64,000 nucleotides of DNA from Bacillus sp. EB600. GTDB taxonomy: Bacteria > Bacillota > Bacilli > Bacillales > Cytobacillaceae. Made by a program: the position numbers and the translations under genes. Under the pieces are notes generated by a model. The model had not been told where the DNA came from and searched no databases. It saw nothing but the letters and a program-made list of their open reading frames with translations. Of this stretch, positions 54,317-63,580 are shown piece by piece. The stretch is from NCBI RefSeq assembly GCF_024494385.1, contig NZ_JAEVLT010000002.1, positions 124,001 to 188,000 of the forward strand. The letters run 5' to 3'. Positions within the stretch are counted from its first letter, which is position 1; every line of letters starts with the position of its first letter.

Positions 54317-56731
54317 TTATCCCCTTAAGACTGCTCCTGCTTGTTCAGCTAAGGCCTTTAGTACTTTGTCATGAACCTTTGTAACTTCTTCATCAGTTAA
54401 TGTACGTTCAGGGTCGGCATACTTCAATGAGAAAGCAATCGATTTTTTGCCTGCTTCCATATGCTCACCCTCGTACAAGTCAAAAACATGCGCTTCTTTC
54501 AAAAGTGGTTCTCCAGCAGTTAGGATGATTTTCTTCAATGTTCCTGAAGCTGTTTCTTTATCAGCTACGAGAGCAATATCCCTTGTAATCGATGGGAATC
54601 TTGGTATAGCCGTGTATTGAAGCGGTTCAGTTGCCGTATCAAGCACTGCTTTCAAAGAAAGCTCAAAGACCAGTGTGTCTTTTAAATCGAGTTCTTTTTG
54701 GACACTTGGATGTACTTGGCCAATGAAGCCAATACGCTCGCCATTTAAAAGAATATCAGCAGTCCGCCCAGGATGCATGCCTTCCACATTTGCTTTTGTG
54801 TACTCTACTTGAGCCGTTAAGCCAAGCCGTTCGAACAAGCCTTCCAATAACCCTTTTATAACAAAGAAGTCTACAGGCTTCTTCTCTCCCTGCCATGAAT
54901 GGTTATGCCAAAGTCCAGTCATTGCCGCAGCTAGATGTTCCTGTTCTTCAGGCTGTACATCTTTTCCATTTGCTAGAAATACTGCACCTGTTTCATAGAT
55001 CGCTAAACTGTCATTCTGACGGGCACTGTTATATTTTAAAACCTCAAGCAATTGTGGCAGAATACTTAAGCGAAGCATGCTGCGGTCTTCACTCATCGGC
55101 ATCGCAAGTCGAATGGCTTCTCTTTTTTCAAGCGCATATTGATTTACTTTCTCTTCGCTCGTTAACGAATAGGTAAATGCTTGATAAAGTCCTGCTCCTT
55201 CAAGGAACTGGCGAACAATTCGGCGCTTTTGCTGATATTCCGTTAACCGGCCTGGTGTAGTCGAACCAACTGGCAATGTTTTCGGAATATTATCGTATCC
55301 GTAAAGTCGGGCAACCTCTTCAATTAAATCCTCTTCAATTTTAATATCGCCGCGTCGGGTTGGAACGGTAACAGTGATGGTATCCCCATCAACACTTGCT
55401 TCAAATTGAAGACGGTCAAAAATTTCTTTCGCTTCAACAACCGAAACGTTTGTACCTAGAACACGATTTACTTTTTCAAGGGTGATGGAAATAACCTCCG
55501 GTTCAATGGTTAACGTATCGACTTCAACAGAACCTTCAAGAACTTCACCATTTGCATATTTTGCCATGAGATAGGCAGCGCGTTCACCTGCTGCTCGAAC
55601 CCGGTTAGGATCAACACCTTTTTCGTAGCGGTTGCTTGCTTCACTTCTTAAGCCATGATCCTTGGAAGCCTTGCGGATCACAACACCTGCAAAATAAGCT
55701 GCTTCTAATAAAACAGTTGTCGTTTCGGGGCTTACTTCAGAATTTGCTCCTCCCATCACTCCTGCTAAAGCAACCGGTTTATTCCCGTTCGTAATCACAA
55801 GATGCTCAGAAGTCAGCGTCCGTTTTGCATCATCAAGCGTTACAATTGTTTCTCCATCCTTAGCGCGGCGGACAAGAATTTCTTTCGAGCCTAAGCGGTC
55901 ATAATCAAATGCATGCAAAGGCTGGCCATACTCCAGTAAAATATAATTGGTAATATCAACAACATTATTGTGTGGGCGAATTCCCGAAGACATCAGGCGT
56001 GTTTGCATCCATAATGGCGATGGGCCGATTTTCACATTTTTAATTACTGTTGCCGAATACAACGGGTTATCCTCATTAGCCTCAACTGTTACTTTAATAT
56101 AGTCCGATGCTTTTTCCCGGATTGGCTGTAAATTTGTTTCAGGCAATTTTACTTCTCGGCTTAAAATAGCAGCTACTTCATAGGCAACTCCCAGCATGCT
56201 TAAACAGTCTGCACGATTTGGTGTTAACCCCAGTTCCAGGACTTGATCATCACGATTTAATAATGCAATTGCGTCAGTTCCTACCTCAGCATCTGCAGGG
56301 AAAACAAATATTCCTGTTGAATATTCTTTTGCCACTACTTTTCCTTCGATTCCAAGCTCCTGAAGCGAGCAAATCATACCATTTGATTCTTCACCGCGAA
56401 GCTTAGCACGCTTAATTTTGAAGTTTCCCGGTAAAACTGCGCCAACCTTTGCAACAGCAACTTTTTGTCCCTGGGCAACGTTTGGTGCTCCGCAAATAAT
56501 TTGCACAGGCGCTTCCTCACCAAGGTCAACAAGGCACTTGTGGAGATGATCGGAATTTGGGTGATCCTCGCATTCAAGGACATAGCCTATAACGACTCCT
56601 TGTATTCCTTCATTCAAAACTTCAACGCCTTCTACTTCAATCCCGCTTTTTGTTATTTTTTCTGCAAGCTCTTTTGCCGATACTCCGGACAGGTCTACAT
56701 AGTCTTGGAGCCATTTATATGAAACGAACAT
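54317..56731 (-). CDS. pheT: phenylalanine--tRNA ligase beta subunit
   Basis: PheT is the beta subunit of the alpha2beta2 synthetase; it binds tRNA and edits Tyr-tRNA(Phe). It is 804 aa. The N-terminal tRNA-binding (EMAP-like) domain lies at about 45-150 ([38 protein letters not shown]). B3/B4 editing domain at about 210-385 ([36 protein letters not shown]). B5 domain at about 410-480 and a C-terminal FDX-ACB domain ([19 protein letters not shown]). It lies 21 nt after pheS, under the same T-box. Confidence 0.98.
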   Translation of the reverse strand: MFVSYKWLQDYVDLSGVSAKELAEKITKSGIEVEGVEVLNEGIQGVVIGYVLECEDHPNSDHLHKCLVDLGEEAPVQIICGAPNVAQGQKVAVAKVGAVLPGNFKIKRAKLRGEESNGMICSLQELGIEGKVVAKEYSTGIFVFPADAEVGTDAIALLNRDDQVLELGLTPNRADCLSMLGVAYEVAAILSREVKLPETNLQPIREKASDYIKVTVEANEDNPLYSATVIKNVKIGPSPLWMQTRLMSSGIRPHNNVVDITNYILLEYGQPLHAFDYDRLGSKEILVRRAKDGETIVTLDDAKRTLTSEHLVITNGNKPVALAGVMGGANSEVSPETTTVLLEAAYFAGVVIRKASKDHGLRSEASNRYEKGVDPNRVRAAGERAAYLMAKYANGEVLEGSVEVDTLTIEPEVISITLEKVNRVLGTNVSVVEAKEIFDRLQFEASVDGDTITVTVPTRRGDIKIEEDLIEEVARLYGYDNIPKTLPVGSTTPGRLTEYQQKRRIVRQFLEGAGLYQAFTYSLTSEEKVNQYALEKREAIRLAMPMSEDRSMLRLSILPQLLEVLKYNSARQNDSLAIYETGAVFLANGKDVQPEEQEHLAAAMTGLWHNHSWQGEKKPVDFFVIKGLLEGLFERLGLTAQVEYTKANVEGMHPGRTADILLNGERIGFIGQVHPSVQKELDLKDTLVFELSLKAVLDTATEPLQYTAIPRFPSITRDIALVADKETASGTLKKIILTAGEPLLKEAHVFDLYEGEHMEAGKKSIAFSLKYADPERTLTDEEVTKVHDKVLKALAEQAGAVLRG

Positions 56732-56752
56732 ATCGTTATCCTCCTTATTTCT

Positions 56753-57790
56753 TTATTCGTGTTTAGAAAATTGATTTAAGAACCGGACATCATTTGTATA
56801 GAAATGGCGAATATCATCCACTCCATATTTCAGCATCGCAATCCGCTCTGGACCCATGCCAAATGCAAATCCTGTGTACTTCTTGGAGTCATAGCCGGCC
56901 ATTTCAAGCACGTTCGGATGAACCATGCCTGCGCCGAGGATTTCAATCCAGCCTGTACCTTTACATACATGACAGCCCTTGCCGCCGCATATTTTACAGG
57001 AAATATCCATTTCAACCGAAGGCTCGGTGAATGGGAAAAAGCTTGGTCTTAGTCTGATTTCACGGTCTTCACCAAACAGTTTCTTTGCAAATACTTCAAG
57101 TGTCCCTGCTAAATCGCTCATGCGAATATTTTCACCGACAACAAGTCCTTCAATTTGCATGAACTGGTGGGAATGGGTCGCGTCGTCATTATCGCGACGA
57201 TATACTTTACCAGGGCAAATAATTTTTATTGGTCCCTTGCCCTGGTTCTTTTGCATCGTGCGGGCCTGAACTGGGGATGTATGTGTCCTTAATAATATTT
57301 CGTCTGTAATATAAAAGGAATCTTGCATATCACGGGCTGGATGGCTTTTTGGTAAATTAAGAGCCTCAAAGTTATAGTAATCTTGTTCTACTTCAGGTCC
57401 CTCCGCGACCTGATATCCCATGCCAATAAATAAATCTTCAATTTCTTCAATAATCTTTGTTAGCGGATGATGGTTCCCTGCCTTAATCGGTCGTCCTGGA
57501 AGCGTTACATCAATCGTTTCAGAAGCCAATTTTTCTAAAACAGCTGCTTCTTCCAGTTCCGTTTGCTTTGCTTCGATTTTCTCAGAAATAATTTCGCGGA
57601 CATCGTTGACGAGAGCACCCATTTTTGGACGTTCCTCAGCGGAAAGCTTGCCCATTCCCCGCAATACCTCCGTAATCGGTCCCTTTTTTCCTAAATAGGC
57701 GACACGAATGTCGTTTAACTCCTTTAAGCCCGAAGATTGTTCAATTTTTTGAAGTGCTTCTTCCTGCAGTTCCTTTAATCGTTCTTGCAT
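56753..57790 (-). CDS. pheS: phenylalanine--tRNA ligase alpha subunit
   Basis: PheS holds the class II catalytic core. It is 345 aa. The N-terminal coiled coil ([20 protein letters not shown]) contacts tRNA. Class II motif 2 region is [10 protein letters not shown]...[22 protein letters not shown] near residues 170-215. Motif 3 is [22 protein letters not shown] near residue 309. A four-cysteine segment, [17 protein letters not shown] near 265, is seen in Bacillus PheS. The ATG at 57790 follows AAGGAGGAG. A T-box with a Phe codon lies upstream, with repeat copy H in between. Confidence 0.98.
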   Translation of the reverse strand: MQERLKELQEEALQKIEQSSGLKELNDIRVAYLGKKGPITEVLRGMGKLSAEERPKMGALVNDVREIISEKIEAKQTELEEAAVLEKLASETIDVTLPGRPIKAGNHHPLTKIIEEIEDLFIGMGYQVAEGPEVEQDYYNFEALNLPKSHPARDMQDSFYITDEILLRTHTSPVQARTMQKNQGKGPIKIICPGKVYRRDNDDATHSHQFMQIEGLVVGENIRMSDLAGTLEVFAKKLFGEDREIRLRPSFFPFTEPSVEMDISCKICGGKGCHVCKGTGWIEILGAGMVHPNVLEMAGYDSKKYTGFAFGMGPERIAMLKYGVDDIRHFYTNDVRFLNQFSKHE

Positions 57791-57816
57791 CTTTTTTCTC
57801 CTCCTTAATTTTAAGA

Positions 57817-57884
57817 TGTAAGCGCCCGTTTAGCGGGTACATTAGTCGCTGTATCTGGCGCGGAGCTAGATCATACTTGAGGTT
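57817..57884 (-). repeat. dispersed modular repeat, copy H (between T-box and pheS)
   Basis: On the plus strand it reads GTAAGCGCCCGTTTAGCGGG then ATTAGTCGCTGTATCTGGCG and GAGCTAGATCATACTTGAGG, a diverged short copy in minus orientation. It lies between the T-box terminator and the pheS ribosome site, so antiterminated transcripts include it. Confidence 0.75.
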
Positions 57885-57912
57885 TATAACCTTCTTGACT
57901 GTTCGAATGAGC

Positions 57913-58175
57913 ATAAAAAAACCCCATCCCTGGTAAGGGACGAGGTTTATTCGCGGTACCACCCTTTTAAACACGTTTATGTACAACCAATGTGTTCGCT
58001 TCATTCGGATAACGGCATATGCCGGTGCATTTTTACATTTCAAATTGGTGAAATGGTCCCAATGCCAACTCGGGAGGTGAACTTCTCCTGTTATTTCCAT
58101 AAAAGTGCTTTCAGTCTAGGCACTTCCTCCCTAAATGGTCATGAACAAGATACTTTTCTCCGTCAACGTTTAACT
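57913..58175 (-). promoter_or_regulatory. T-box leader of pheST (Phe, TTC specifier)
   Basis: The minus strand has the T-box GGTGGTACCGCG (57952-57963), then a terminator, AACCTCGTCCCTT / AGGGATGGGGTT with seven Ts (57915-57947). Stem I starts at GACGGAGAAAAGTATC and ends at GAGAAGTTCACCTCCC. The specifier triplet is TTC (58079-58081), a phenylalanine codon. Confidence 0.95.
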
Positions 58176-58193
58176 ATGAACATTTTGTTGATT

Positions 58194-58222
58194 ATTATAT
58201 AATAATTTTTCGACAGATTCAA
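58194..58222 (-). promoter_or_regulatory. sigA promoter of pheST
   Basis: On the minus strand, TTGAAT (58217-58222) and TATAAT (58194-58199) are separated by 17 bp, just upstream of the T-box stem I and just after the rlmP stop. Confidence 0.8.
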
Positions 58223-58239
58223 ATGTAGACGAAATTTTT

Positions 58240-59001
58240 TTAGCGTTTTTTTAAATAATATAGTAAAATCCCTGCTGCAACTGCCACATTTAACGACTCA
58301 CTTTGTCCGTAGATAGGAATGTAAAGATTTGAGGTCGTTTTGGCTAATAGTTCTTTTTTAATGCCGTTTCCTTCATTCCCCACAATTAAAGCAAACTGTT
58401 CTTGGGGCATTGTATCTGTATAAGTTTTTGCATTTTCAAGGGCAGTACCGTATACAGGGATATTTTTTTTCGCCAAGGTTTCGATCCATTCCTTAAGGTT
58501 TCCGTGAACAATTGGAAGATGAAAATGACTCCCCTGGGCGGAACGCAAGACCTTCGAGTTGAAAATGTCAACACTTCCGTGTCCGACAATTACTACGTCA
58601 ATACCGGCTGCATCTGCAGTGCGGATCATTGTACCCATGTTTCCAGGGTCTTGAACGGCATCAATCAGTAAAAATGATTTTGCTTCTTGGACTTTGGAAT
58701 CGACATTTGGCCCTTGATGGCATATCGCATAAATCCCCTGTGGTGCTTCTGTGTCGGATAATTCCTTCGAAATCTCATCGGTTACGGATGTAACGGGGAC
58801 CGAACCAAAATCTAAGCGCGGCGGCAGTTCTATTTTTTCAGAAACAATGATTTCTAAAACCTGTTCCCGTTTCTTTAAAGCTTCCTCAACTAAATGAAAT
58901 CCTTCTATTAAAAAGGTTCCCGTTTTGTCTCGTTCTTTTTTGGTTAAAAGCTTTTTCCACTGCTTTACCTGTGGATTTTTTATAGACTGAATCATCTTCA
59001 A
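58240..59001 (-). CDS. rlmP: SPOUT-class 23S rRNA 2'-O-methyltransferase (YsgA/RlmP)
   Basis: YsgA is a TrmH/SpoU-type methyltransferase; in B. subtilis it has been named RlmP for Gm2553 of 23S rRNA, as I recall. This protein is 253 aa. The N-terminal substrate-binding part begins MKMIQSIKNPQVKQWKKL. The SPOUT motifs are LLIDAVQDPGNMGTMIRTADAAG (motif 1) near residue 107, FALIVGNEGNGIK (motif 2) near 203 and IPIYGQSESLNVAVAAGILLYY (motif 3) near 225. The TTG at 59001 has GGGAG 8 nt upstream, which fits the MK- start of homologues better than the ATG six nt later. It is divergent from sspI. Confidence 0.9.
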   Translation of the reverse strand: MKMIQSIKNPQVKQWKKLLTKKERDKTGTFLIEGFHLVEEALKKREQVLEIIVSEKIELPPRLDFGSVPVTSVTDEISKELSDTEAPQGIYAICHQGPNVDSKVQEAKSFLLIDAVQDPGNMGTMIRTADAAGIDVVIVGHGSVDIFNSKVLRSAQGSHFHLPIVHGNLKEWIETLAKKNIPVYGTALENAKTYTDTMPQEQFALIVGNEGNGIKKELLAKTTSNLYIPIYGQSESLNVAVAAGILLYYLKKR

Positions 59002-59120
59002 GACAGTCTCTCCCTTTCCTAAGTGCTAGTAATTTTCTAATTATAGCTTAAATCATATACATAATAAAACCAAAATTGAAAATGATAAAAAAGAAATACG
59101 ATAAAAAGGAGTGGGAGCTC

Positions 59121-59330
59121 GTGAATTTAAACTTACGGAATGCGATTATTCATAACGTTTCCAACAATTCCCAGGACCAACTAGAGGATACGATCGTTGA
59201 TGCCATTCAAACTGGTGAAGAAAAAATGCTTCCAGGGCTTGGCGTCTTATTTGAAGTGATCTGGAAAAATTCGTCTGAACAAGATAAAAAAGAAATGCTC
59301 CAATCCCTTGAAAGTGGGTTGAAGCAATAA
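59121..59330 (+). CDS. sspI: small acid-soluble spore protein I
   Basis: SspI is a minor SASP of the spore core, made in the forespore under sigG. It is 69 aa from the GTG at 59121 (AAGGAG 9 nt upstream), giving [18 protein letters not shown]. The longer frame to 59076 is not used. The hallmark [20 protein letters not shown] is followed by [18 protein letters not shown], nearly the same as B. subtilis SspI. A CATAATA at 59060-59066 fits the sigG -10 (CATnnTA), but no good -35 is visible. A terminator follows. Confidence 0.96.
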   Translation: MNLNLRNAIIHNVSNNSQDQLEDTIVDAIQTGEEKMLPGLGVLFEVIWKNSSEQDKKEMLQSLESGLKQ

Positions 59331-59342
59331 AATTTAAGTAGG

Positions 59343-59367
59343 CTGCCAGATGGCAGCTTTTCTTTTC
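59343..59367 (+). terminator. terminator of sspI
   Basis: GCTGCC-AGAT-GGCAGC is followed by TTTTCTTTT, 12 nt after the sspI stop. Confidence 0.9.
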
Positions 59368-59463
59368 TATTCGTTCCGCTCTGGCTTGGCTTTTCCCGTG
59401 AAGTGGAATGATTAGCTTCGTTTCATTCCACTACTCCTTCTTTTCCATCACTCATTTTGTCCT

Positions 59464-59498
59464 TAAAAAAAAATCCCCGAGCACTTTCACCCGAGGGT
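59464..59498 (-). terminator. probable terminator of ysdC
   Basis: On the minus strand, a GC-rich stretch (CCCTCGGGTG...GCTCGGGG) is followed by nine T residues, right after the ysdC stop. The stem is imperfect, so the call rests mainly on the T-tract and position. Confidence 0.5.
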
Positions 59499-59509
59499 TA
59501 TGAAAAATC

Positions 59510-60595
59510 TTATTCAAACGTAATTTTATCAACGGTTTCGCGATCTAGTCGTTTAATCACTTCAACAAGTAATTTTACAGTATTTTCAAAGTCATCACGG
59601 TGAAGCATAGCTGCATGAGAGTGAATATACCTTGTTGCAATCGTAACCGCAATCGAAGGAACACCATTATTAGTCATATGGATAGAACCGGCATCTGTTC
59701 CACCGCCTGGGATCGCATCAAACTGATAGGGAATATTGAATTCGTCCGCTGTATCAGTAATAAAATCGCGTAAACCTTTATGTGAAACTAGCGAGTGATC
59801 ATACAAAATAATTTGCGGACCTTTCCCCATCTTTCCTAGTGCTTCTTTTTCCGTGATTCCCGGAGTATCCCCTGCAATTCCTACATCAAGCGCAAAACCG
59901 ATATCAGGCTCAATTTTTGTGGCGGAAGTTTTTGCACCGCGGGTTCCAACTTCTTCTTGGACAGTTCCAACACCAAATACAATATTTGGATGCTCAACGT
60001 TTTTCAGCTGCTTTAACACTTCAATTGCAATTGCGCAGCCAATTCGGTTATCCCATGCCTTTGCCAAAAGCATTTTTTCATTATTCATGACTGTAAACTC
60101 AAAATAAGGGACAACCATGTCACCAGGCTGTACGCCCCATTCTGTCGCTTCCTCCCGGCTTGATGCACCGATATCAATGAACATATCTTTAATCTCAACC
60201 GACTTTTTCCGCCCTTCAGCTGATAGTATATGAGGCGGCTTCGATCCGATAATCCCTGTTACTTCACCTTTTTTCGTTACGATTGTTACACGCTGCGCAA
60301 GCATAACCTGAGACCACCAGCCACCAACGGCTTGAAAGCGTAAGAATCCTTTGTCATCAATTTGGGTCACCATAAAACCAACTTCATCTAAATGGCCGGC
60401 AACCATAATTTTAGGGCCGCCTTGTTTTCCAACCTTTTTTGCAATTAAACTGCCCAGCCCATCAGTGGTAATTTCATCTGCATATGGCTCTATGTATTTT
60501 TTCATCACTTCGCGGACTTCCCGTTCGTTGCCGGCAACTCCCTTGGCATCAGTTAAATCTTTTAACATCAACAATGTTTCATCCATTTTTGCCAT
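59510..60595 (-). CDS. ysdC: M42-family metallo-aminopeptidase YsdC
   Basis: This 361-aa protein belongs to peptidase family M42 (endoglucanase M / glutamyl aminopeptidase type). The di-metal ligands and catalytic residues are visible in order: His in [13 protein letters not shown] near residue 66, bridging Asp in [10 protein letters not shown] near 180, the Glu pair in [12 protein letters not shown] near 212, Asp in [10 protein letters not shown] near 234, and His in [11 protein letters not shown] near 324. It probably trims peptides in the cytosol as a large oligomer. The exact specificity is unknown. The ATG at 60595 follows GGGGG. The name is from synteny with B. subtilis ysdC. Confidence 0.93.
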   Translation of the reverse strand: MAKMDETLLMLKDLTDAKGVAGNEREVREVMKKYIEPYADEITTDGLGSLIAKKVGKQGGPKIMVAGHLDEVGFMVTQIDDKGFLRFQAVGGWWSQVMLAQRVTIVTKKGEVTGIIGSKPPHILSAEGRKKSVEIKDMFIDIGASSREEATEWGVQPGDMVVPYFEFTVMNNEKMLLAKAWDNRIGCAIAIEVLKQLKNVEHPNIVFGVGTVQEEVGTRGAKTSATKIEPDIGFALDVGIAGDTPGITEKEALGKMGKGPQIILYDHSLVSHKGLRDFITDTADEFNIPYQFDAIPGGGTDAGSIHMTNNGVPSIAVTIATRYIHSHAAMLHRDDFENTVKLLVEVIKRLDRETVDKITFE

Positions 60596-60659
60596 GGATT
60601 GACCCCCTTTTAATTATGTGCTTTCTTAATTATACCCACTAAAAAAGAAGGCTTACAAA

Positions 60660-61151
60660 TTAATAGTTTTGATTCTGTCTTTTATAATTTACTTCATTTT
60701 TTTGAATATATGCCCGTTCCATTTCCTCATACTTGATTCCGAGGAGCATTGCCAATTGTAAATAATCTTCAAAGACATGCTGATAATCGCTCAAGCTTCT
60801 TGAAGCTTGAAAGATGCTTACCGCTTGATAGATTTTTATAAATTGTTCGTTGATGTCTTGTACTGATGGTTCAGCCTCTAATTCCAATGGTTGTTTTTGA
60901 AAGCCGCACTCGATCCCCAGTGATAATATAAAGTGGATTCCATCAACAAATTCCTCCAAGATGATCTTTTTTTCGGAAGCGGGCTTTACACTCCAAAACT
61001 TAAAAGACCTGGTCTCATTGGCTAATTCTCCTATCTCTACCAATAGGGCCAGCACTTTTCGATTAAATAAATCTTCATTCTCTAATTGATGGTTTTCTTC
61101 AATGTAACGATCAAGACCTGCCTGCATTTCAAACAATGTTTCCAATTGCAT
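60660..61151 (-). CDS. dimeric dUTPase (dUTPase_2 / all-alpha NTP pyrophosphatase)
   Basis: Dimeric dUTPases hydrolyse dUTP to dUMP and keep uracil out of DNA. This 163-aa protein has the all-alpha metal-binding motifs: LLVEIGELANETRSFKFW near residue 36 (E-x-x-E) and EEFVDGIHFILSLG near residue 66 (E-x-x-x-D). It is fully helical with the usual length. It stands between ysdB and ysdC. I do not remember a dUTPase at this spot in B. subtilis, so it could be a local addition; similar genes occur here in other Bacillaceae as far as I recall. The ATG at 61151 follows AAGGGTG. Confidence 0.85.
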   Translation of the reverse strand: MQLETLFEMQAGLDRYIEENHQLENEDLFNRKVLALLVEIGELANETRSFKFWSVKPASEKKIILEEFVDGIHFILSLGIECGFQKQPLELEAEPSVQDINEQFIKIYQAVSIFQASRSLSDYQHVFEDYLQLAMLLGIKYEEMERAYIQKNEVNYKRQNQNY

Positions 61152-61198
61152 GTTCTACACCCTTTCTTTAAGCAATAATAGATAAAGTAAATGAAATT

Positions 61199-61224
61199 TG
61201 AAACTTTTCGGCGCCATTTTCGTA
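61199..61224 (+). promoter_or_regulatory. sigW-type promoter of ysdB
   Basis: TGAAAC (61199-61204), a 16-bp spacer and CGTA (61221-61224) match the sigW consensus exactly. It lies 31 nt upstream of the ysdB ATG. B. subtilis ysdB is a known sigW-regulon gene. Confidence 0.92.
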
Positions 61225-61254
61225 TGTATAGAAAACGAAGTGGAGGCCGTTACA

Positions 61255-61647
61255 ATGGTTTGGATGCTGCGTTACGTTTTACTTGTTCTCATTATTTTCC
61301 TTCTAATTGTACTGGGGAAACTCCCCTTTACACCAAACAAAAGATTTTGGCTTGCACGGAAACAAAAACGATTTTATCTAGATGATGACATAAACAATTT
61401 CCGGAAAAATTTTATCCTCACCTATAAAGGTGCTGTGTTTGAAGGTGAAAAATATTTAGGTATCAAAGTGAACGCCTTAGATGTCATTTCTATTTTCATT
61501 TGGATTCAGGATGAAGAGTCATTAGTAGGGTTTAATAGAGAAGATTTCCTCTTTATTGAGCAAAAGATTCTCGAACAATACCCATTGGCAAAAATCGACT
61601 GGAAAAAGTCAATTCACCCCTTGATTCCTGAAAATGGTCCCAATTAA
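61255..61647 (+). CDS. ysdB: sigW-regulon protein YsdB
   Basis: This 130-aa protein has one N-terminal membrane helix (YVLLVLIIFLLIVLGKLPF) and a cytoplasmic domain with FRKNFILTYKGAVFEGEKYLG and DVISIFIWIQ. These match B. subtilis YsdB closely as I remember it. The ATG at 61255 has GTGGAGG 8 nt upstream; the frame begins earlier at 61198, but that overlaps the sigW promoter. It belongs to the envelope-stress (sigW) regulon; the molecular function is unknown. It is divergent from the dUTPase and its 3' end overlaps ysdA by 4 nt. Confidence 0.92.
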   Translation: MVWMLRYVLLVLIIFLLIVLGKLPFTPNKRFWLARKQKRFYLDDDINNFRKNFILTYKGAVFEGEKYLGIKVNALDVISIFIWIQDEESLVGFNREDFLFIEQKILEQYPLAKIDWKKSIHPLIPENGPN

Positions 61648-61919
61648 TATTTTACTAAAAGAACGATAAAAAGAATAATCTCTATGACCGCTAAAGCCGG
61701 AAATCCCATTTTAAAAGATAAATGCTTTGTCTTATGACGGAACAACTTCATCCCTGCAGTTGTTCCTACAGCACCCCCGAAAAATGCTGTTATCCATAAT
61801 GTTTTTTCAGATATCCGATACTGGTGGTGAATAGCTCTGTTTTTATCGTCCCTCATGATAAATAAACCAATGAGATTCATGACTAAATAGCAAACAACAA
61901 AAGTGGTTTTAATATCCAT
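61644..61919 (-). CDS. ysdA: DUF1294-family membrane protein YsdA
   Basis: This 91-aa membrane protein has three hydrophobic segments. It carries the DUF1294 pattern: MNLIGLFIMRDDKNRAIHHQYRISEKTLW, then FFGGAVGTTAGMKLFRHKTKH, then FPALAVIEIILFIVLLV. The function is unknown. It is convergent with ysdB with a 4-nt overlap of their 3' ends and no terminator seen. It lies between ysdB and rplT, as in B. subtilis. Confidence 0.88.
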   Translation of the reverse strand: MDIKTTFVVCYLVMNLIGLFIMRDDKNRAIHHQYRISEKTLWITAFFGGAVGTTAGMKLFRHKTKHLSFKMGFPALAVIEIILFIVLLVKY

Positions 61920-61956
61920 TCTCCCGCTCCTTATATAAAAAACTATGATTTATTAA

Positions 61957-62003
61957 ACTTTGAGAACTGGTCTAGCTACGCTAAACGGGCGCTTCCGCTT
62001 TTC
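61957..62003 (+). repeat. dispersed modular repeat, minimal copy I
   Basis: The left end CTTTGAGAACTGGTCTAGCT is joined directly to ACGCTAAACGGGCGCTTCCG and TTTTC, with no middle module. It shows the minimal form with both ends. It lies between the rplT terminator and ysdA. Confidence 0.85.
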
Positions 62004-62007
62004 TATG

Positions 62008-62038
62008 CAAAAAGCCATCCTCAGAAGAGAATGGCTTT
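62008..62038 (-). terminator. terminator of infC-rpmI-rplT
   Basis: On the minus strand, AAAGCCATTCTC / GAGGATGGCTTT with a TTCT loop, followed by T residues, lies seven nt after the rplT stop. Confidence 0.9.
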
Positions 62039-62045
62039 ACTATAA

Positions 62046-62405
62046 TTATTTGCTAAATTGTTGTTTAGCTGCAGTTGCTAATTCTGCAAATGCATTTGCA
62101 TCATTGATTGCTAAATCAGCAAGCATTTTACGATTCACTTCGATACCAGCAAGCTTTAAGCCATGCATTAAACGGCTGTAAGAAAGACCGTTTATACGAG
62201 CTGCTGCATTGATACGAGTAATCCAAAGTTTGCGGAAGTCGCGTTTTTTCTGGCGACGGTCACGAAATGCATATAGTAAGGATTTCATAACCTGTTGGTT
62301 TGCTACTTTATATAATGTATGTTTTGAACCGTAATAACCTTTAGCTAATTTAAGAACTTTTTTACGACGCTTGCGCGTAACTGTACCGCCTTTTACACGT
62401 GGCAT
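62046..62405 (-). CDS. rplT: 50S ribosomal protein L20
   Basis: L20 binds 23S rRNA early in assembly and represses its own operon through the infC leader. It is 119 aa, begins [19 protein letters not shown], and has the conserved [19 protein letters not shown] [14 protein letters not shown] and the C-terminal domain [22 protein letters not shown]. The last gene of infC-rpmI-rplT, 35 nt after rpmI. Confidence 0.99.
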   Translation of the reverse strand: MPRVKGGTVTRKRRKKVLKLAKGYYGSKHTLYKVANQQVMKSLLYAFRDRRQKKRDFRKLWITRINAAARINGLSYSRLMHGLKLAGIEVNRKMLADLAINDANAFAELATAAKQQFSK

Positions 62406-62440
62406 TTAATTTCCCTCCAATATAAATCGATCGTTCTAGA

Positions 62441-62641
62441 TTACTTAATATTATCTAACATTTGACGAACGCGTTTGTAATCACTTGCAGAAATAAGACC
62501 TGCTTTACGAAGTTTACGCTTTGCTTTTGTAGATTTGTTTGCAAATAAGTGACTTGTATAAGCATGGTCACGTTTTAATTGACCAGAACCTGTTCTCTTA
62601 ACACGCTTTGCAGCGCCGCGGTGTGTTTTCATTTTTGGCAT
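62441..62641 (-). CDS. rpmI: 50S ribosomal protein L35
   Basis: L35 is a small, basic large-subunit protein. It is 66 aa and starts [20 protein letters not shown]; it contains the conserved [17 protein letters not shown] stretch. It is the middle gene of infC-rpmI-rplT, 18 nt after infC. Confidence 0.99.
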   Translation of the reverse strand: MPKMKTHRGAAKRVKRTGSGQLKRDHAYTSHLFANKSTKAKRKLRKAGLISASDYKRVRQMLDNIK

Positions 62642-62659
62642 TTGGAAATCCTCCTTATA

Positions 62660-63178
62660 TTACTTTTCGTTTTTCGGTGCTAAAACCAGGAACATGCTCC
62701 GACCGTCCATTTTAGGATGAGACTCAATCGTAGCCACTTCCTTGCACGCTTGAGAAAAACGGTCTAAAACACGCTGACCGATCTCTTTATGAGTAATCGC
62801 ACGACCCTTAAAGCGGATGGATGCTTTTACTTTATCGCCTTTTTCAAGGAATTTGATAGCATTGCGAAGTTTTGTATCAAAGTCATGCTCATCAATCGTT
62901 GGACTTAGACGAACTTCTTTAATGTTGATAATTTTTTGATTCTTACGTGCTTCTTTATCTTTCTTTTGCTGTTCGAATTTAAATTTCCCGTAGTCCATAA
63001 TCCGACCAACCGGGGGCTTCGCATTTGGTGCTACTAAAACTAAATCAAGATTAACCCTTGCTGCAATTTCAAGTGCTTCAGTTTTGGTTTTAATCCCTAA
63101 TTGCTCACCATTTTGATCAATCAAACGGATTTCACGAGCGCGAATGCCCTCGTTTAACAACATATCTTTGCTAATAAT
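62660..63178 (-). CDS. infC: translation initiation factor IF-3 (AUU start)
   Basis: IF-3 checks start-codon choice and blocks premature subunit joining. The true start is taken as the ATT at 63178, six nt after GGAGG, giving [19 protein letters not shown] and 172 aa. The AUU start is the known basis of IF-3 autoregulation; the first ATG (63163) has no site at proper distance. The N-domain has [17 protein letters not shown]; the linker and C-domain have [15 protein letters not shown] and [14 protein letters not shown]. Position 60 or so reads [10 protein letters not shown] where many relatives have Cys for that Gly. It leads infC-rpmI-rplT. Confidence 0.97.
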   Translation of the reverse strand: MISKDMLLNEGIRAREIRLIDQNGEQLGIKTKTEALEIAARVNLDLVLVAPNAKPPVGRIMDYGKFKFEQQKKDKEARKNQKIINIKEVRLSPTIDEHDFDTKLRNAIKFLEKGDKVKASIRFKGRAITHKEIGQRVLDRFSQACKEVATIESHPKMDGRSMFLVLAPKNEK

Positions 63179-63184
63179 TAGCCA

Positions 63185-63470
63185 CCTCCAAGGTTAAATC
63201 ACGAATACAACGTTCAGGTCAAGATTGCAAAGGATTATGCGAGAAATGCCTCCCAATGCTCACCTTGACGCATGACACTAAGTTGAATCGGCAAGAATTT
63301 TCAAGTAAATACATAAACAAAAAAGTGTGGATGAAAACACCCACACTTTACGAAACATAGCAATGAATCAACATTCGTTCACGTAAACCTGCCAACTGCC
63401 TTTGCCGCGTCAATCAGGTGAGAAGCGGGTGCTTCTTCTTTTCCTAAAATTCATATTCAATTTACCTTTG
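63185..63470 (-). promoter_or_regulatory. L20-type autoregulatory leader of infC-rpmI-rplT
   Basis: This is a leader of about 290 nt between promoter and infC. A terminator, AAAGTGTGGGTG...CATCCACACTTT with six Ts, lies at 63318-63349. Upstream stems contain GGCAAAGGCAGTTGGCAGG, which could mimic the L20 site on 23S rRNA. The layout matches the B. subtilis infC leader, in which L20 binding favours termination. The mechanism is inferred from the family. Confidence 0.8.
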
Positions 63471-63472
63471 TA

Positions 63473-63501
63473 ACTATACCATAGTCGAAGATAGAAGTCA
63501 A
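63473..63501 (-). promoter_or_regulatory. sigA promoter of infC operon
   Basis: On the minus strand, TTGACT (63496-63501) and TATAGT (63473-63478) are separated by exactly 17 bp. Confidence 0.85.
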
Positions 63502-63580
63502 ACAACTATTTTTCTTAGCAACAAATAGTATTTTAGCAAAATCAGCTTGCATTTACAATAGGTAATTTATTTTTAAAAAA

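Noticed and set aside
57741..58100. 119-aa frame running through the pheS T-box leader
   Set aside because: It spans the T-box, terminator and repeat copy H; these conserved RNA elements explain the sequence.
59060..59066. CATAATA as a full sigG promoter of sspI
   Set aside because: The -10 fits, but no GnATR-type -35 is found at 17-18 bp, so it is mentioned with sspI and not listed as a promoter.
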